From: Parabacteroides sp. AD58
GTDB taxonomy: Bacteria; Bacteroidota; Bacteroidia; Bacteroidales; Tannerellaceae
Direction: 5' to 3'
Length of the DNA: 64,000 nt
NCBI RefSeq assembly: GCF_023744375.2
Contig: NZ_CP146284.1
Span: 3,038,001 to 3,102,000, forward strand
The translations under genes and the position numbers were made by a program. The notes under the pieces are model-generated. The model was not told the DNA's origin and ran no database searches. It saw only the letters and a program-made list of their open reading frames with translations. This document shows positions 44,699 to 52,633 of the stretch, piece after piece (position 1 is the stretch's first letter; each line of letters opens with the position of its first letter).

Positions 44699-45226
44699 AT
44701 GAAAGATATGGACCGATTAAAAGATTATATTGAGCAGCACCGGGAAGCCTTCGACGAGATACCTTTACCCGAAGGACATCTGGATCGCTTTGCCGCTCGC
44801 TTGGAACAAGAAGAGGAAAAGGTGAAGACGGTTCCGTTGTGGCGCCGGCTGATGCCTCTGGCAGCTGCCATAGCTTTGTTCCTCTGCTTGTCTGTCCCGT
44901 TCTGGATACAGAGGGAAACGCCCGATTCGTATGTTTGCGAGCTCCATTCGGAGATGAGTGAGCTACATACGTATTACCGCATGCAGCTGGAAGATCATCT
45001 GATGGAATTGGAAGCAGCCAGCGAGGCTCATCCATCGGAAGCCTTCCGGAATCTGCTGGAAGCCGGCTTGCAGATTGAAGCTTCTTGCCAGCAGTTCGAC
45101 AATCAGGTGTTGCCAACGCTGCCTTGTTCAGACGAAGGCATCTTCGTCATCAACCAGCAATACCGGAACAGCCTGAACAGTATGCAGATTCTTTGTCAAC
45201 AGTGTATGAACTTAAAAAACGAATAA
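44699..45226 (+). CDS. Single-pass membrane protein, possible anti-sigma factor
   Basis: 175 residues. An N-terminal cytoplasmic part of about 50 residues (LKDYIEQHREAFDEIPLPEG, HLDRFAARLEQEEEK) precedes one membrane helix (about 55-75, LMPLAAAIALFLCLSVPFWI) and a helical periplasmic domain with four scattered cysteines. The opening 'FDxxPLPxGHxxRFxxRL' is the pattern seen in proteins that pair with Bacteroidota ECF sigma factors. No zinc-binding HxxxCxxC is present. Anti-sigma function is inferred from topology and position. A second ATG (44708) is also a possible start. Confidence 0.65.
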   Translation: MKDMDRLKDYIEQHREAFDEIPLPEGHLDRFAARLEQEEEKVKTVPLWRRLMPLAAAIALFLCLSVPFWIQRETPDSYVCELHSEMSELHTYYRMQLEDHLMELEAASEAHPSEAFRNLLEAGLQIEASCQQFDNQVLPTLPCSDEGIFVINQQYRNSLNSMQILCQQCMNLKNE

Positions 45227-45230
45227 TAAT

Positions 45231-46283
45231 ATGAACGCAACTTTATTACGACTATGGTGTACCTGTGTCTGCCTGTTCTTCTGTCTGGCAGCACAGGCCG
45301 CAGATCCGGATGATCTGCACAAGAAGGAATACGAAAAGAGTTTTCCGGCCAGCAAGAGTGACGAACTGTTTATCTCCAACAAATACGGAGGAATCACCAT
45401 TACCCATTGGAACAAGTCGGAAGTAGCCTTTCGGGTGGTGGTTGAAGTCAAGACCCGAAACGCGCAGGACGACCAGAAAAACCTCGATCGGATTCAGATC
45501 CGTTTGGGAAAAGAGGGAAATGTGATTTCAGGAATCACGGAATTATCGAATGTCTCGGTACGTAACGGGAAGCTGGATATACAATATTATATCAGTATGC
45601 CTTCGTGGGTGCCTTGCAAACTCGAGCAGCATTATGGGAATATTCTGATGCCGTCTAAGAATCCGGCACCGTGTCAGCTGACGGTGAAGTATGGTAATAT
45701 TGAAGGCGGCAGCTTCGAACAGCCCTTGCAGCTGGAAGCCAAATACAGTAATGTGACGCTTGGTGCCTTGCAGTCTGCTGATTTCGATTTAGGCTATTGC
45801 GGAAAGGTCTTTCTGGAGTCGGCTTCCCAACTGAATGCAGACAGCAAATATTCGAATCTGAAGGCTGGAGAAATCGGTAGTCTGGCTTTGGACTTAAAAT
45901 ACGGTCAGCTGGAAGCCGAGAAAGTGCAGTCGGCCGAAACCGATGTGAAATACAGTACCTGCAAGATCGGTTATTTGGTTGATAACTTGGCTGCCGAATC
46001 ACTCGATTACAGTACACTCGAGCTGGATGCTGTTAATGCCAAATTCCAGAAGATACAAGTCGAAGCACGCTATAGCGCCGTGAAGCTGGCTTTACCGTCA
46101 TCTGCTTCTTTCCAGGTAAAAGGCGAGAATCTGAAATACGGTCATTGTAAACTGCTCGGTTTCGAGCCAACCAAGAGCGAGAAAGAAAAGGATGCCGTGT
46201 ATTATGAAGTAAATGGAGGCAAGAACGGTTCGATTTACTTCGATGCCGGCGGATATTCGAATATGAATATCCGGAAGGAATAA
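45231..46283 (+). CDS. Exported KYGN-repeat protein, DUF4097-like beta-helix
   Basis: 350 residues with a signal peptide (MNATLLRLWCTCVCLFFCLA then AQA). From residue 50 the motif K-Y-[GS]-N/x-[ILV] recurs: Tyr at 52, 135, 154, 172, 189, 207, 224, 241, 260, 281 and 303, mostly 17-22 residues apart. This is what a right-handed beta-solenoid built of short rungs would give, as in the putative auto-transporter adhesin head / DUF4097 families. Periplasmic or surface. It begins 4 bases after the membrane protein gene, so it is the third gene of the sigma operon; a sensing or envelope-surveillance part is a guess. Confidence 0.7.
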   Translation: MNATLLRLWCTCVCLFFCLAAQAADPDDLHKKEYEKSFPASKSDELFISNKYGGITITHWNKSEVAFRVVVEVKTRNAQDDQKNLDRIQIRLGKEGNVISGITELSNVSVRNGKLDIQYYISMPSWVPCKLEQHYGNILMPSKNPAPCQLTVKYGNIEGGSFEQPLQLEAKYSNVTLGALQSADFDLGYCGKVFLESASQLNADSKYSNLKAGEIGSLALDLKYGQLEAEKVQSAETDVKYSTCKIGYLVDNLAAESLDYSTLELDAVNAKFQKIQVEARYSAVKLALPSSASFQVKGENLKYGHCKLLGFEPTKSEKEKDAVYYEVNGGKNGSIYFDAGGYSNMNIRKE

Positions 46284-46306
46284 TTAATCTGTCAGCAGGA
46301 TAAGAA

Positions 46307-46354
46307 AAAACAAGGCTTCGGATAGAATGACTCTTCTGTCTGAAGCCTTGTTTT
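46307..46354. terminator. Bidirectional terminator
   Basis: AAAACAAGGCTTC (46307-46319) and its complement ending TTTT (46342-46354), with extra GGA/TCT pairing inside. It separates the sigma operon from the convergent rnz gene and has A and T runs suited to both strands. Confidence 0.85.
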
Positions 46355-46378
46355 ATGTTGTCTTGTTTGATTCTTCCT

Positions 46379-47293
46379 TTACAGATTCACTTTCATTCCT
46401 TCTTTGGCCAATGTGGTGTTGGGAAAGATGGCGACAGCTTCTTGTTTGAGCGGCTGCGGATCGTCATAACGGGCGGAGTAATGTCCGATGATCAGTCGTT
46501 TGACTTCCGCATCACGGGCAATGGTAGCCGCCTCTTTGGCTGTCGAGTGAAATGTCTCGTGCGCCCGTGGTAAATCGGTTTCCTGGAAGGTTGCTTCGTG
46601 ATACAGCAAATCGACTTGATGGATGTAGGGAATAATCTCCGGCCTGTAAGCCGTATCCGAACAGTAGGCATACGAGCGGGCCGGCACTGCCGGACGAGTC
46701 AGCAGGTGATTCGGAACACATTTCCCGTCGGGCGTCACATAATCTGCCCCTTGTTTGATATATTGGATTTCCTTCACCGGAATCTGATAAAAGTCGATCA
46801 TCTCTCGGATAATATGGGGTTCGCGTTGTTTCTCCTTAAATAAATAGCCACAGCAGGGAATGCGGTGTTTGAGTGGAATAGAGTAGACCGAAACCGAGCG
46901 GTCTTCCATCACTAACGTATGCTCTTCCGTATTTACCGGATTAAACCGGACGTTAAACGGAAGTCCCTGGCAAAACAGCTTCAGAATCGAATCTAAATAA
47001 TCTCCTAATTCGGCCGGACCGTGAACAAATAAGTCGCCGTTTCTTCCTAACATACCCAATGTGGAAATCAATCCCGGCAAGCCAAAGCAATGATCTCCGT
47101 GCATGTGCGAGATAAAGATATGATTCAGGCGGCTGAACCTGATCCGCATCTTCCGCATTTGTACCTGAGCACCTTCTCCGCAGTCGATCATATATAATTT
47201 ATCTCGGAGATCAATAATTTGGGAGGAAGCTAAATGGCGGGTTGTAGGCAAAGCGGAGCCACAACCTAAAATGTTTAATTCAAAATCTGCCAT
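46379..47293 (-). CDS. rnz: Ribonuclease Z
   Basis: 304 residues from the ATG at 47293 (MADFELNILGCGSALPTTRH); an ATG seven codons upstream lies inside the promoter. Metallo-beta-lactamase fold endonuclease that trims the 3' end of pre-tRNAs. Visible are the long-form-independent start LGCGSALPT, zinc motif HMHGDHCFGLPG, YHEATF near the C terminus (AHETFHSTAKEAA) and the final GHYSARY. Length is that of the short RNase Z form. Confidence 0.93.
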   Translation of the reverse strand: MADFELNILGCGSALPTTRHLASSQIIDLRDKLYMIDCGEGAQVQMRKMRIRFSRLNHIFISHMHGDHCFGLPGLISTLGMLGRNGDLFVHGPAELGDYLDSILKLFCQGLPFNVRFNPVNTEEHTLVMEDRSVSVYSIPLKHRIPCCGYLFKEKQREPHIIREMIDFYQIPVKEIQYIKQGADYVTPDGKCVPNHLLTRPAVPARSYAYCSDTAYRPEIIPYIHQVDLLYHEATFQETDLPRAHETFHSTAKEAATIARDAEVKRLIIGHYSARYDDPQPLKQEAVAIFPNTTLAKEGMKVNL

Positions 47294-47311
47294 AAGGACG
47301 AAATGTTTCTG

Positions 47312-47319
47312 CAAAGATA
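47312..47319 (-). promoter_or_regulatory. rnz promoter, -7 element
   Basis: Minus strand TATCTTTG, exact consensus, 19 bases before the ATG at 47293; supports the shorter start. Confidence 0.55.
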
Positions 47320-47501
47320 ATGTAAATCTTTAAGTGTAGTGTAAAAAATCATGAAAATGGAGGGCGTGGCTGATTCGGTTTGCGTTTATATTACTATATT
47401 TGTTCGCTGTCCTTTTTAAGTAAAGATAGTTATGATCATCTTAAAATGGTTATTAAGTAAACCTTGACTAACTTTTTCTTTTTGTTTAAAACGGTTAAAT
47501 G

Positions 47502-47536
47502 TAGAAACGGCCTGGCGAGAAGCTACGCCGTTTCTA
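47502..47536. terminator. Hairpin downstream of cydB
   Basis: TAGAAACGGC and GCCGTTTCTA pair perfectly over a 15-base loop, 25 bases past the cydB stop. No T run follows on the minus strand, so termination is uncertain. Its GTAGAAACG...CGTTTCTA form resembles the palindromes at 44557-44698. Confidence 0.45.
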
Positions 47537-47560
47537 ATTTTTATAGGACCTTTCCTTCCG

Positions 47561-48685
47561 TTATTTCTTATTCGGTTTCAAGTCGATCGCTCTCCAGGCA
47601 TAGAAAATGTATGCCAAGACAAATGGTATCAGGATGGATACGTAGCTCATAACTTTCAAGGTAAACGGACTGGAGCAGCTGTTCTGTATGGTCAGCGAAC
47701 TTTGCAGGTCGGCTAAAGAAGGATAATAAGCCGTATGATTCCAGCCGGCACAAAGCAATAAGGCCAAGACCGTCAGTACCGTACCGCTTCCGCTGAACCA
47801 GATTCCTTTCCGGTAAGCCGAACTCAGATATGTTTTTCCGATTCCCCATAACACCAGCACTACGCCAATCAGTAAGATACCGGTAACATAAGGCATCTCC
47901 AGTAGGTTCAAGGCATATTTATAGGGTTGCATGAAGATTTCCTGTGTATCCGGATTGACCGCAAAGCCATCAGCCACCAGTAAGTGAATCAAGAAGGCCA
48001 GGAAGAAAACCAAAAAGGCAATACTTTCGGGCAGCAGGCGTTTGCGGCTTTCCATCTGAATCTCTTTGTCCTCTACATTATTAATAAAGTAAAGGATGGC
48101 CAAAACGCGGGCCAGGGAAAAGACGGCAATTCCCAAACAGACATTCCAGAGGTTCAATACGGCTTCCAGTCCGTGCCATGGCGTAGCCCATTGGGAAATG
48201 ACCGGCATCGCCAGGTCACTGAGTTGTTCTTTATTCACGATAAACTCAGCTCCGTTGAAGAATGTCCCGACCGCTGTACCCAACAGAACCGGTCCGGCTA
48301 TTCCGTTGATGAGCAGAAATACCCGATAGGTCTTTTTCCCCAACAGGTTTCCTTTCTTCATCTGGTATTCATAAGATACGGCCTGTATTACAAAACAGAG
48401 CAGAATCAGCATCCAAACCCAGTATGCACCGCCGAAACTGGTAGAATAGAACAAGGGGAAAGAAGCGAAGAAAGCTCCTCCGAACGTCACTAAGGTGGTA
48501 AACGTGAATTCCCATTTCTTTCCGGTCGACCCCAATAACTGCTGTTGCTGCGCTTCGGTCTTGCCCAGCTGAAAGACCAGCGACTGTCCGCCCTGAACGA
48601 ATAAAAGAAAGACCAGAAGTCCGCCTAAGAGTGAAACCAGAAACCACCAGTAATGCTGTAAGAAAATATATGTAGAAGTTTCCAT
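47561..48685 (-). CDS. cydB: Cytochrome bd ubiquinol oxidase subunit II
   Basis: 374 residues with about nine membrane helices. It begins METSTYIFLQHYWWFLVSLL and has FVQGGQSLVFQLGKTEAQQQ, the Bacteroidota counterpart of the DGFDLG region, then ALNLLEMPYVTGILLIGVVL. It supports assembly and heme insertion in CydA; together they reduce O2 to water with quinol electrons at very low oxygen. It lies 27 bases after cydA in a minus-strand operon headed by the DUF4492 gene. Confidence 0.94.
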   Translation of the reverse strand: METSTYIFLQHYWWFLVSLLGGLLVFLLFVQGGQSLVFQLGKTEAQQQQLLGSTGKKWEFTFTTLVTFGGAFFASFPLFYSTSFGGAYWVWMLILLCFVIQAVSYEYQMKKGNLLGKKTYRVFLLINGIAGPVLLGTAVGTFFNGAEFIVNKEQLSDLAMPVISQWATPWHGLEAVLNLWNVCLGIAVFSLARVLAILYFINNVEDKEIQMESRKRLLPESIAFLVFFLAFLIHLLVADGFAVNPDTQEIFMQPYKYALNLLEMPYVTGILLIGVVLVLWGIGKTYLSSAYRKGIWFSGSGTVLTVLALLLCAGWNHTAYYPSLADLQSSLTIQNSCSSPFTLKVMSYVSILIPFVLAYIFYAWRAIDLKPNKK

Positions 48686-48712
48686 AATGAACTTTTCGTT
48701 TAATTGTTACTA

Positions 48713-50287
48713 CTATTCGTTTGTCTGTGAATGAACTGATTCTGTTTCCGGTCCGGCCTGGATGGCTTTGATCAGGATGCGCAGTTCGGCAATGAGCAGA
48801 ACGGTAAAGAGAATCAGGAAGAGGAAGAAGGTTGTCTGAACCGAAGCAGTTTCGAGGCGTGAAATACCGGCCACCGTCGGCAAAATATCCTGGATGGCCC
48901 AGGGTTGTCTTCCTACTTCGGCCACAATCCATCCTGCCTGTCCGGCGATATAAGCCAGCGGAATGCTCCATAAAGCTACTAAATGCAGCCAGCGCATACG
49001 CAGGAATGACTCCCGGCGTTGCAGAATCCATACAGCCAGGAAGAGCAGGATCAGATAAGCTCCCAGCAGAACCATGATATGGAATGAGTAGAATGAAAGG
49101 CCGATAGGCGGAATCAATTCCGACGGATCGTTCAGATACCCATAGCCGAAATAATCAAAGTTCTCTTCGAGGGTTGCCCGATGAGCAGCCATGCCGGCTT
49201 CATCTTTATCCTTTTTGGCCTGGCGGTAGTCGGCAAGCGCCTGGATGGCGACTTTCCCTTTGGCTATCTTTTCTTCGGCCGAGAGTACCGGCTGTCCTGA
49301 ATCATCCGTGTATGTTCCTTCAATCAGATCGGTGATGCCCGGGACAAAAGCGTCTGTTTGGCGTTCTGCCAGCAATGATAACATCTGCGGGATTTCTATC
49401 TTGAAAAGGAAAGGATCTTCCGGACCATTGTAAGTCGTCCGGTCAGGATTGAGAATACCTACGCAGACCAGTCCGGCTCCTTTTTCTCCCTTGTACAAAC
49501 CTTCCATGGCGGCTAATTTCATCGGTTGCTTGTCGGCTACCTGATAAGCAGAACCATCGCCCGTCCAAAGCAGCAAGATGGAAGCAACGAGTCCGAAGAT
49601 AGCGCCAACCTTAATGCTGCGCAAGGCAAAGGCCTGCTCGCGGTTCTTGTATAAATACCAGCTGCTGACGCCGATGACGAAGGTAGCGCCCGTCACCCAG
49701 CCCGACAGAACCGTGTGGAAAAACTTGTTGATGGCTACTGGAGAAAGGGCAACAGCCCAGAAATCGAGCATTTCGTTCCGGACTGTATCCGGGTTGAAGT
49801 GCATACCTGCCGGATATTGCATCCAGGCATTCGCAATCAGAATCCATAAAGCCGAAAGCGTGGCTCCGGCAATGGTCAGCCAGGTAGAAGCCAGGTGGAA
49901 GCGTTTGCTCACTTTGTCCCAGCCAAAATACATAACGGCAATAAACGTGGCTTCCATGAAGAAAGCGACGATGCCTTCGATAGCCAGCGGGGCACCAAAT
50001 ATATCTCCCACAAACCAGCTGTAGTTGGACCAGTTGGTCCCGAATTCAAATTCAAGGATCAGTCCGGTCGCAACGCCGATGGCAAAATTGATGCCAAACA
50101 GCTTCATCCAGAAGCGGGCCGTTGTTTTCCAGTGTTCCTTGCCTGTTTTTACGTACAGCGTTTCCATTATGGCCTGGATAATACCTAAGCCTAACGTAAG
50201 AGGCACGAAAAGCCAGTGATACATGGCCGTCAGAGCAAACTGAGCCCTCGACCAGTCGATCAGTGATGTGTCGATACTTGCAATCAT
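48713..50287 (-). CDS. cydA: Cytochrome bd ubiquinol oxidase subunit I
   Basis: 524 residues, nine membrane helices. Early blocks are LIDWSRAQFALTAMYHWLFV with axial His24 and FWMKLFGINFAIGVATGLIL then EFEFGTNWSNYSWFVGDIFG, the CydA signature. Then FHTVLSGWVTGATFVIGVSS with a heme ligand His. The periplasmic quinol loop carries an insertion of about 100 residues (GLYKGEKGAGLVCVGILNPD through QALADYRQAKKDKDEAGMAA), typical of Bacteroides enzymes. The C-terminal end has GRQPWAIQDILPT. Bd oxidase allows 'nanaerobic' respiration and O2 removal. Confidence 0.96.
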   Translation of the reverse strand: MIASIDTSLIDWSRAQFALTAMYHWLFVPLTLGLGIIQAIMETLYVKTGKEHWKTTARFWMKLFGINFAIGVATGLILEFEFGTNWSNYSWFVGDIFGAPLAIEGIVAFFMEATFIAVMYFGWDKVSKRFHLASTWLTIAGATLSALWILIANAWMQYPAGMHFNPDTVRNEMLDFWAVALSPVAINKFFHTVLSGWVTGATFVIGVSSWYLYKNREQAFALRSIKVGAIFGLVASILLLWTGDGSAYQVADKQPMKLAAMEGLYKGEKGAGLVCVGILNPDRTTYNGPEDPFLFKIEIPQMLSLLAERQTDAFVPGITDLIEGTYTDDSGQPVLSAEEKIAKGKVAIQALADYRQAKKDKDEAGMAAHRATLEENFDYFGYGYLNDPSELIPPIGLSFYSFHIMVLLGAYLILLFLAVWILQRRESFLRMRWLHLVALWSIPLAYIAGQAGWIVAEVGRQPWAIQDILPTVAGISRLETASVQTTFFLFLILFTVLLIAELRILIKAIQAGPETESVHSQTNE

Positions 50288-50299
50288 GGTAGATGATAA

Positions 50300-50527
50300 T
50301 TATTTAGTAAATGAATTAGCGCGGTTGACCAGTTCGCCGGAGACGTAGTTCTCCTTTTCAGCAGAAGTCTTGTATTTCCCTAAAAAATCAGGGAAAAAGA
50401 ACAGCCTGAGTACACAGAAAATGACGAAAAGCTTGATCAGAATGATCAGCCAGAGAAGTTTTCCTAATTTCATTTCGCGGAAACCTTCCCGGTAAAAATG
50501 GTATATGCGTTGTATGTATGCCATCAT
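50300..50527 (-). CDS. DUF4492 small membrane protein, cydAB-linked
   Basis: 75 residues. An amphipathic N terminus (YIQRIYHFYREGFREMKLG) is followed by one membrane helix (LLWLIILIKLFVIFCVLRLF) and a short polar tail. This matches DUF4492, a family found directly upstream of cydA in Bacteroidota. By position and size it may play the part that CydX plays for the proteobacterial oxidase, stabilising the complex; that is inference. Two adjacent ATGs are possible starts. It lies 12 bases before cydA. Confidence 0.85.
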   Translation of the reverse strand: MMAYIQRIYHFYREGFREMKLGKLLWLIILIKLFVIFCVLRLFFFPDFLGKYKTSAEKENYVSGELVNRANSFTK

Positions 50528-50697
50528 ACTGGATGTGTTTTCTGGTTATTTTTTCTGCCTGTTTCTTCCCGGTAAAAATAATGATATTTTTCATTCGATG
50601 AAAATATAACAGACATTCTTGAGAAAAAGTTTTCCCGAAGTTGCTTAAGAATTCATCCGACATTCGTTGATTCCTGACTGAAAACATACGAGAACCT

Positions 50698-50785
50698 AGC
50701 TTTATCACAGTTGTCAAAAAGCTTTGCGACTACTATGGAAAAGCTTTATCACATATATGGAAAAGCTTTTTGACAGCTGTCAAAC
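50698..50785 (+). repeat. Four units with exact 22-base period, operator-like
   Basis: AGCTTT begins at 50698, 50720, 50742 and 50764. Units 1 and 4 continue to a (G)TTGTCAAA / GCTGTCAAA end, units 2 and 3 to ATGGAAA, so the order is A-B-B-A. Units 1 and 3 also share AGCTTTATCACA. The outer units are partial mirror images (TTGTCAAAAAGCTTT against AAAGCTTTTTGACA). This looks like four phased binding sites. Confidence 0.75.
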
Positions 50786-51005
50786 AATTAAAAAGTAATG
50801 ACTTTTATAGAAGAAACCCGTAGGATTCAAAAACAAAGTCCGTGGGTCTTGCAATGCTTACCTGCAGAATCAGGCGGTCAGGTATAGCATAATCCGGTAT
50901 TATTCCTTCGAGAATGACATCATTATGGATTGCTTCCGGGTTAAAAAATGCTGGTTTGCGCTGTTAAAAAAAACTATTTTATTAAAGATTTTATCGGAAA
51001 TATGA

Positions 51006-51035
51006 TTGTTGATAATTAATGTATCCTTATATTTG
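51006..51035 (+). promoter_or_regulatory. Promoter of the oxidoreductase-DUF1080 pair
   Basis: TTG at 51006-51008, 19 bases, TATATTTG at 51028-51035: a full consensus match, 85 bases before the ATG at 51120. Confidence 0.65.
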
Positions 51036-51119
51036 CAACAACCTTGGTCCACTATAAGACGGATTAAGACGAGAGATAAATGAAAAACATTAGTGTGCTA
51101 ATCTATAAATTTAATTATT

Positions 51120-52604
51120 ATGTCAATTAGTAGAAGATCATTCCTTCAGAGAAGCGCTGCAGCTGCTGCCGCGTTCACAATTGCTCCTAATTCTATTTTA
51201 GGAAAAAGTCACGGATATGTAGCTCCGACTGACAAGTTGAATATCGCTGCCGTTGGTATCGGTGGTATGGGACATGCCAACATTAACAATGTGAAGAACA
51301 CAGAAAATCTGGTTGCTCTTTGTGATGTAGACTGGAAATATGCAAAAGGCGTGTTCGATGAATTCCCCAATGCAAAGAAATATTGGGATTATCGTAAGAT
51401 GTACGATGAAATGGGCAGCTCTATTGATGCCGTTATCATTGCTACAGCCGACCATACACATGCTTTGATTACAGCCGATGCGATGACTCTGGGGAAACAC
51501 GTATATTGCCAGAAACCGTTGACTCACTCTGTTTATGAATCACGTTTGCTGACTAACTTGGCCAAATCAACAGGTGTTGCCACTCAGATGGGTAACCAGG
51601 GTTCTTCAGACGAAGGTACTGATTTGGTTTGCGAATGGATCTGGAACGGTGAAATCGGTGAAGTATATAAAGTAGAATGTGCTACTGACCGTCCTATCTG
51701 GCCGCAGGGTCTGAATGCTCCTGAAAAAGTAGACCGTATTCCGAAGACTTTGAACTGGGATTTGTTCTGCGGTCCGCAGGAAGTTATCCCTTACAACGCT
51801 ATTTATCATCCTTGGAACTGGCGTGGATGGTGGCGCTTCGGTACAGGTGCATTAGGTGATATGGCTTGCCACATCCTGCATCAGCCGTTCAAAGCCTTGA
51901 AGTTGGGTTATCCTACAAAAGTTCAGGGTTCATCTACTCTGTTGTTACAGGATTGTGCTCCGCAGGCTCAGCACGTTAAATTGACATTCCCTGCTCGTGA
52001 AAACATGCCGAAGGTAGCTATGCCGGAAGTAGAAGTTCACTGGTATGATGGTGGTATGATGCCGGATCGTCCAAAAGGATTCCCAGAAGGCAAACAGTTG
52101 ATGGGTCCTGGTGGTGGTTTGACAATCTTCCACGGTACAAAAGATACATTGATTTGTGGTTGCTACGGTCAACAGCCGTTCTTGTTGTCAGGTCGTGTTC
52201 CTAACGCTCCGAAAGTTTGCCGTCGTGTTCCGAAAGCAATGGCCGGTGGTCACGAAATGGACTGGGTTGCAGCATGTAAGGAAAGCAAAGAAAATCGTCG
52301 TGTGTTGAAGTCTCGTTTCGAAGATGCTGGTCCGTTCAACGAAATGGTTGTAATGGGTGTATTGGCTGTTCGTCTGCAGACTTTGAACAAAGAATTGTTG
52401 TGGGATGGTCCTAACATGCAGTTCACTAACATCAAAGATGACGAAACAATCAAGATTTTGATCAAAGACGACTTCAAGGTTGTTGATGGTGACCCGAAAT
52501 TCAATAAGATCTGGACTGATCCGGTTAATGCTAAGCAATTCGCTTCTGAATTGATCAAGCATAATTATCGTGATGGCTGGAAGTTGCCTGATATGCCGAG
52601 ATAA
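51120..52604 (+). CDS. Tat-exported Gfo/Idh/MocA oxidoreductase
   Basis: 494 residues. The N terminus MSISRRSFLQRSAAAAAAFT is a twin-arginine signal (SRRSFLQ), so the protein is exported folded, presumably with its cofactor. The Rossmann part has LNIAAVGIGGMGHANI and the family EKP motif appears as VYCQKPLTHSVYESR. The C-terminal domain (WGTGALGDMACHILHQPFKAL, with RFGTGALGDMACH containing the expected Asp-x-x-x-His) fits. Exported members act on sugars, often oxidising C3 of a glycoside. The partner gene 29 bases downstream is a DUF1080 lipoprotein, the known hydrolase for 3-keto-glycosides. Codon choice is narrow (GGT, GTT, AAC), suggesting strong expression. Confidence 0.88.
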   Translation: MSISRRSFLQRSAAAAAAFTIAPNSILGKSHGYVAPTDKLNIAAVGIGGMGHANINNVKNTENLVALCDVDWKYAKGVFDEFPNAKKYWDYRKMYDEMGSSIDAVIIATADHTHALITADAMTLGKHVYCQKPLTHSVYESRLLTNLAKSTGVATQMGNQGSSDEGTDLVCEWIWNGEIGEVYKVECATDRPIWPQGLNAPEKVDRIPKTLNWDLFCGPQEVIPYNAIYHPWNWRGWWRFGTGALGDMACHILHQPFKALKLGYPTKVQGSSTLLLQDCAPQAQHVKLTFPARENMPKVAMPEVEVHWYDGGMMPDRPKGFPEGKQLMGPGGGLTIFHGTKDTLICGCYGQQPFLLSGRVPNAPKVCRRVPKAMAGGHEMDWVAACKESKENRRVLKSRFEDAGPFNEMVVMGVLAVRLQTLNKELLWDGPNMQFTNIKDDETIKILIKDDFKVVDGDPKFNKIWTDPVNAKQFASELIKHNYRDGWKLPDMPR

Positions 52605-52633
52605 TTAAGGTTTTAAACAAAATAAAAAGTAAA

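Larger units (their letters stand above)
50528..51119. other. Regulatory region between the cyd operon and the oxidoreductase-DUF1080 pair
   Basis: About 590 bases. It contains the 22-base array at 50698-50785 ending in the perfect palindrome TTTGACAGCTGTCAAA (50769-50784), a 29-codon open frame (50798-50887) of doubtful reality, and the promoter at 51006-51035. No exact minus-strand TAnnTTTG was found for the cyd operon; the nearest is TATTTTTA near 50578 on the minus strand. Confidence 0.6.
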
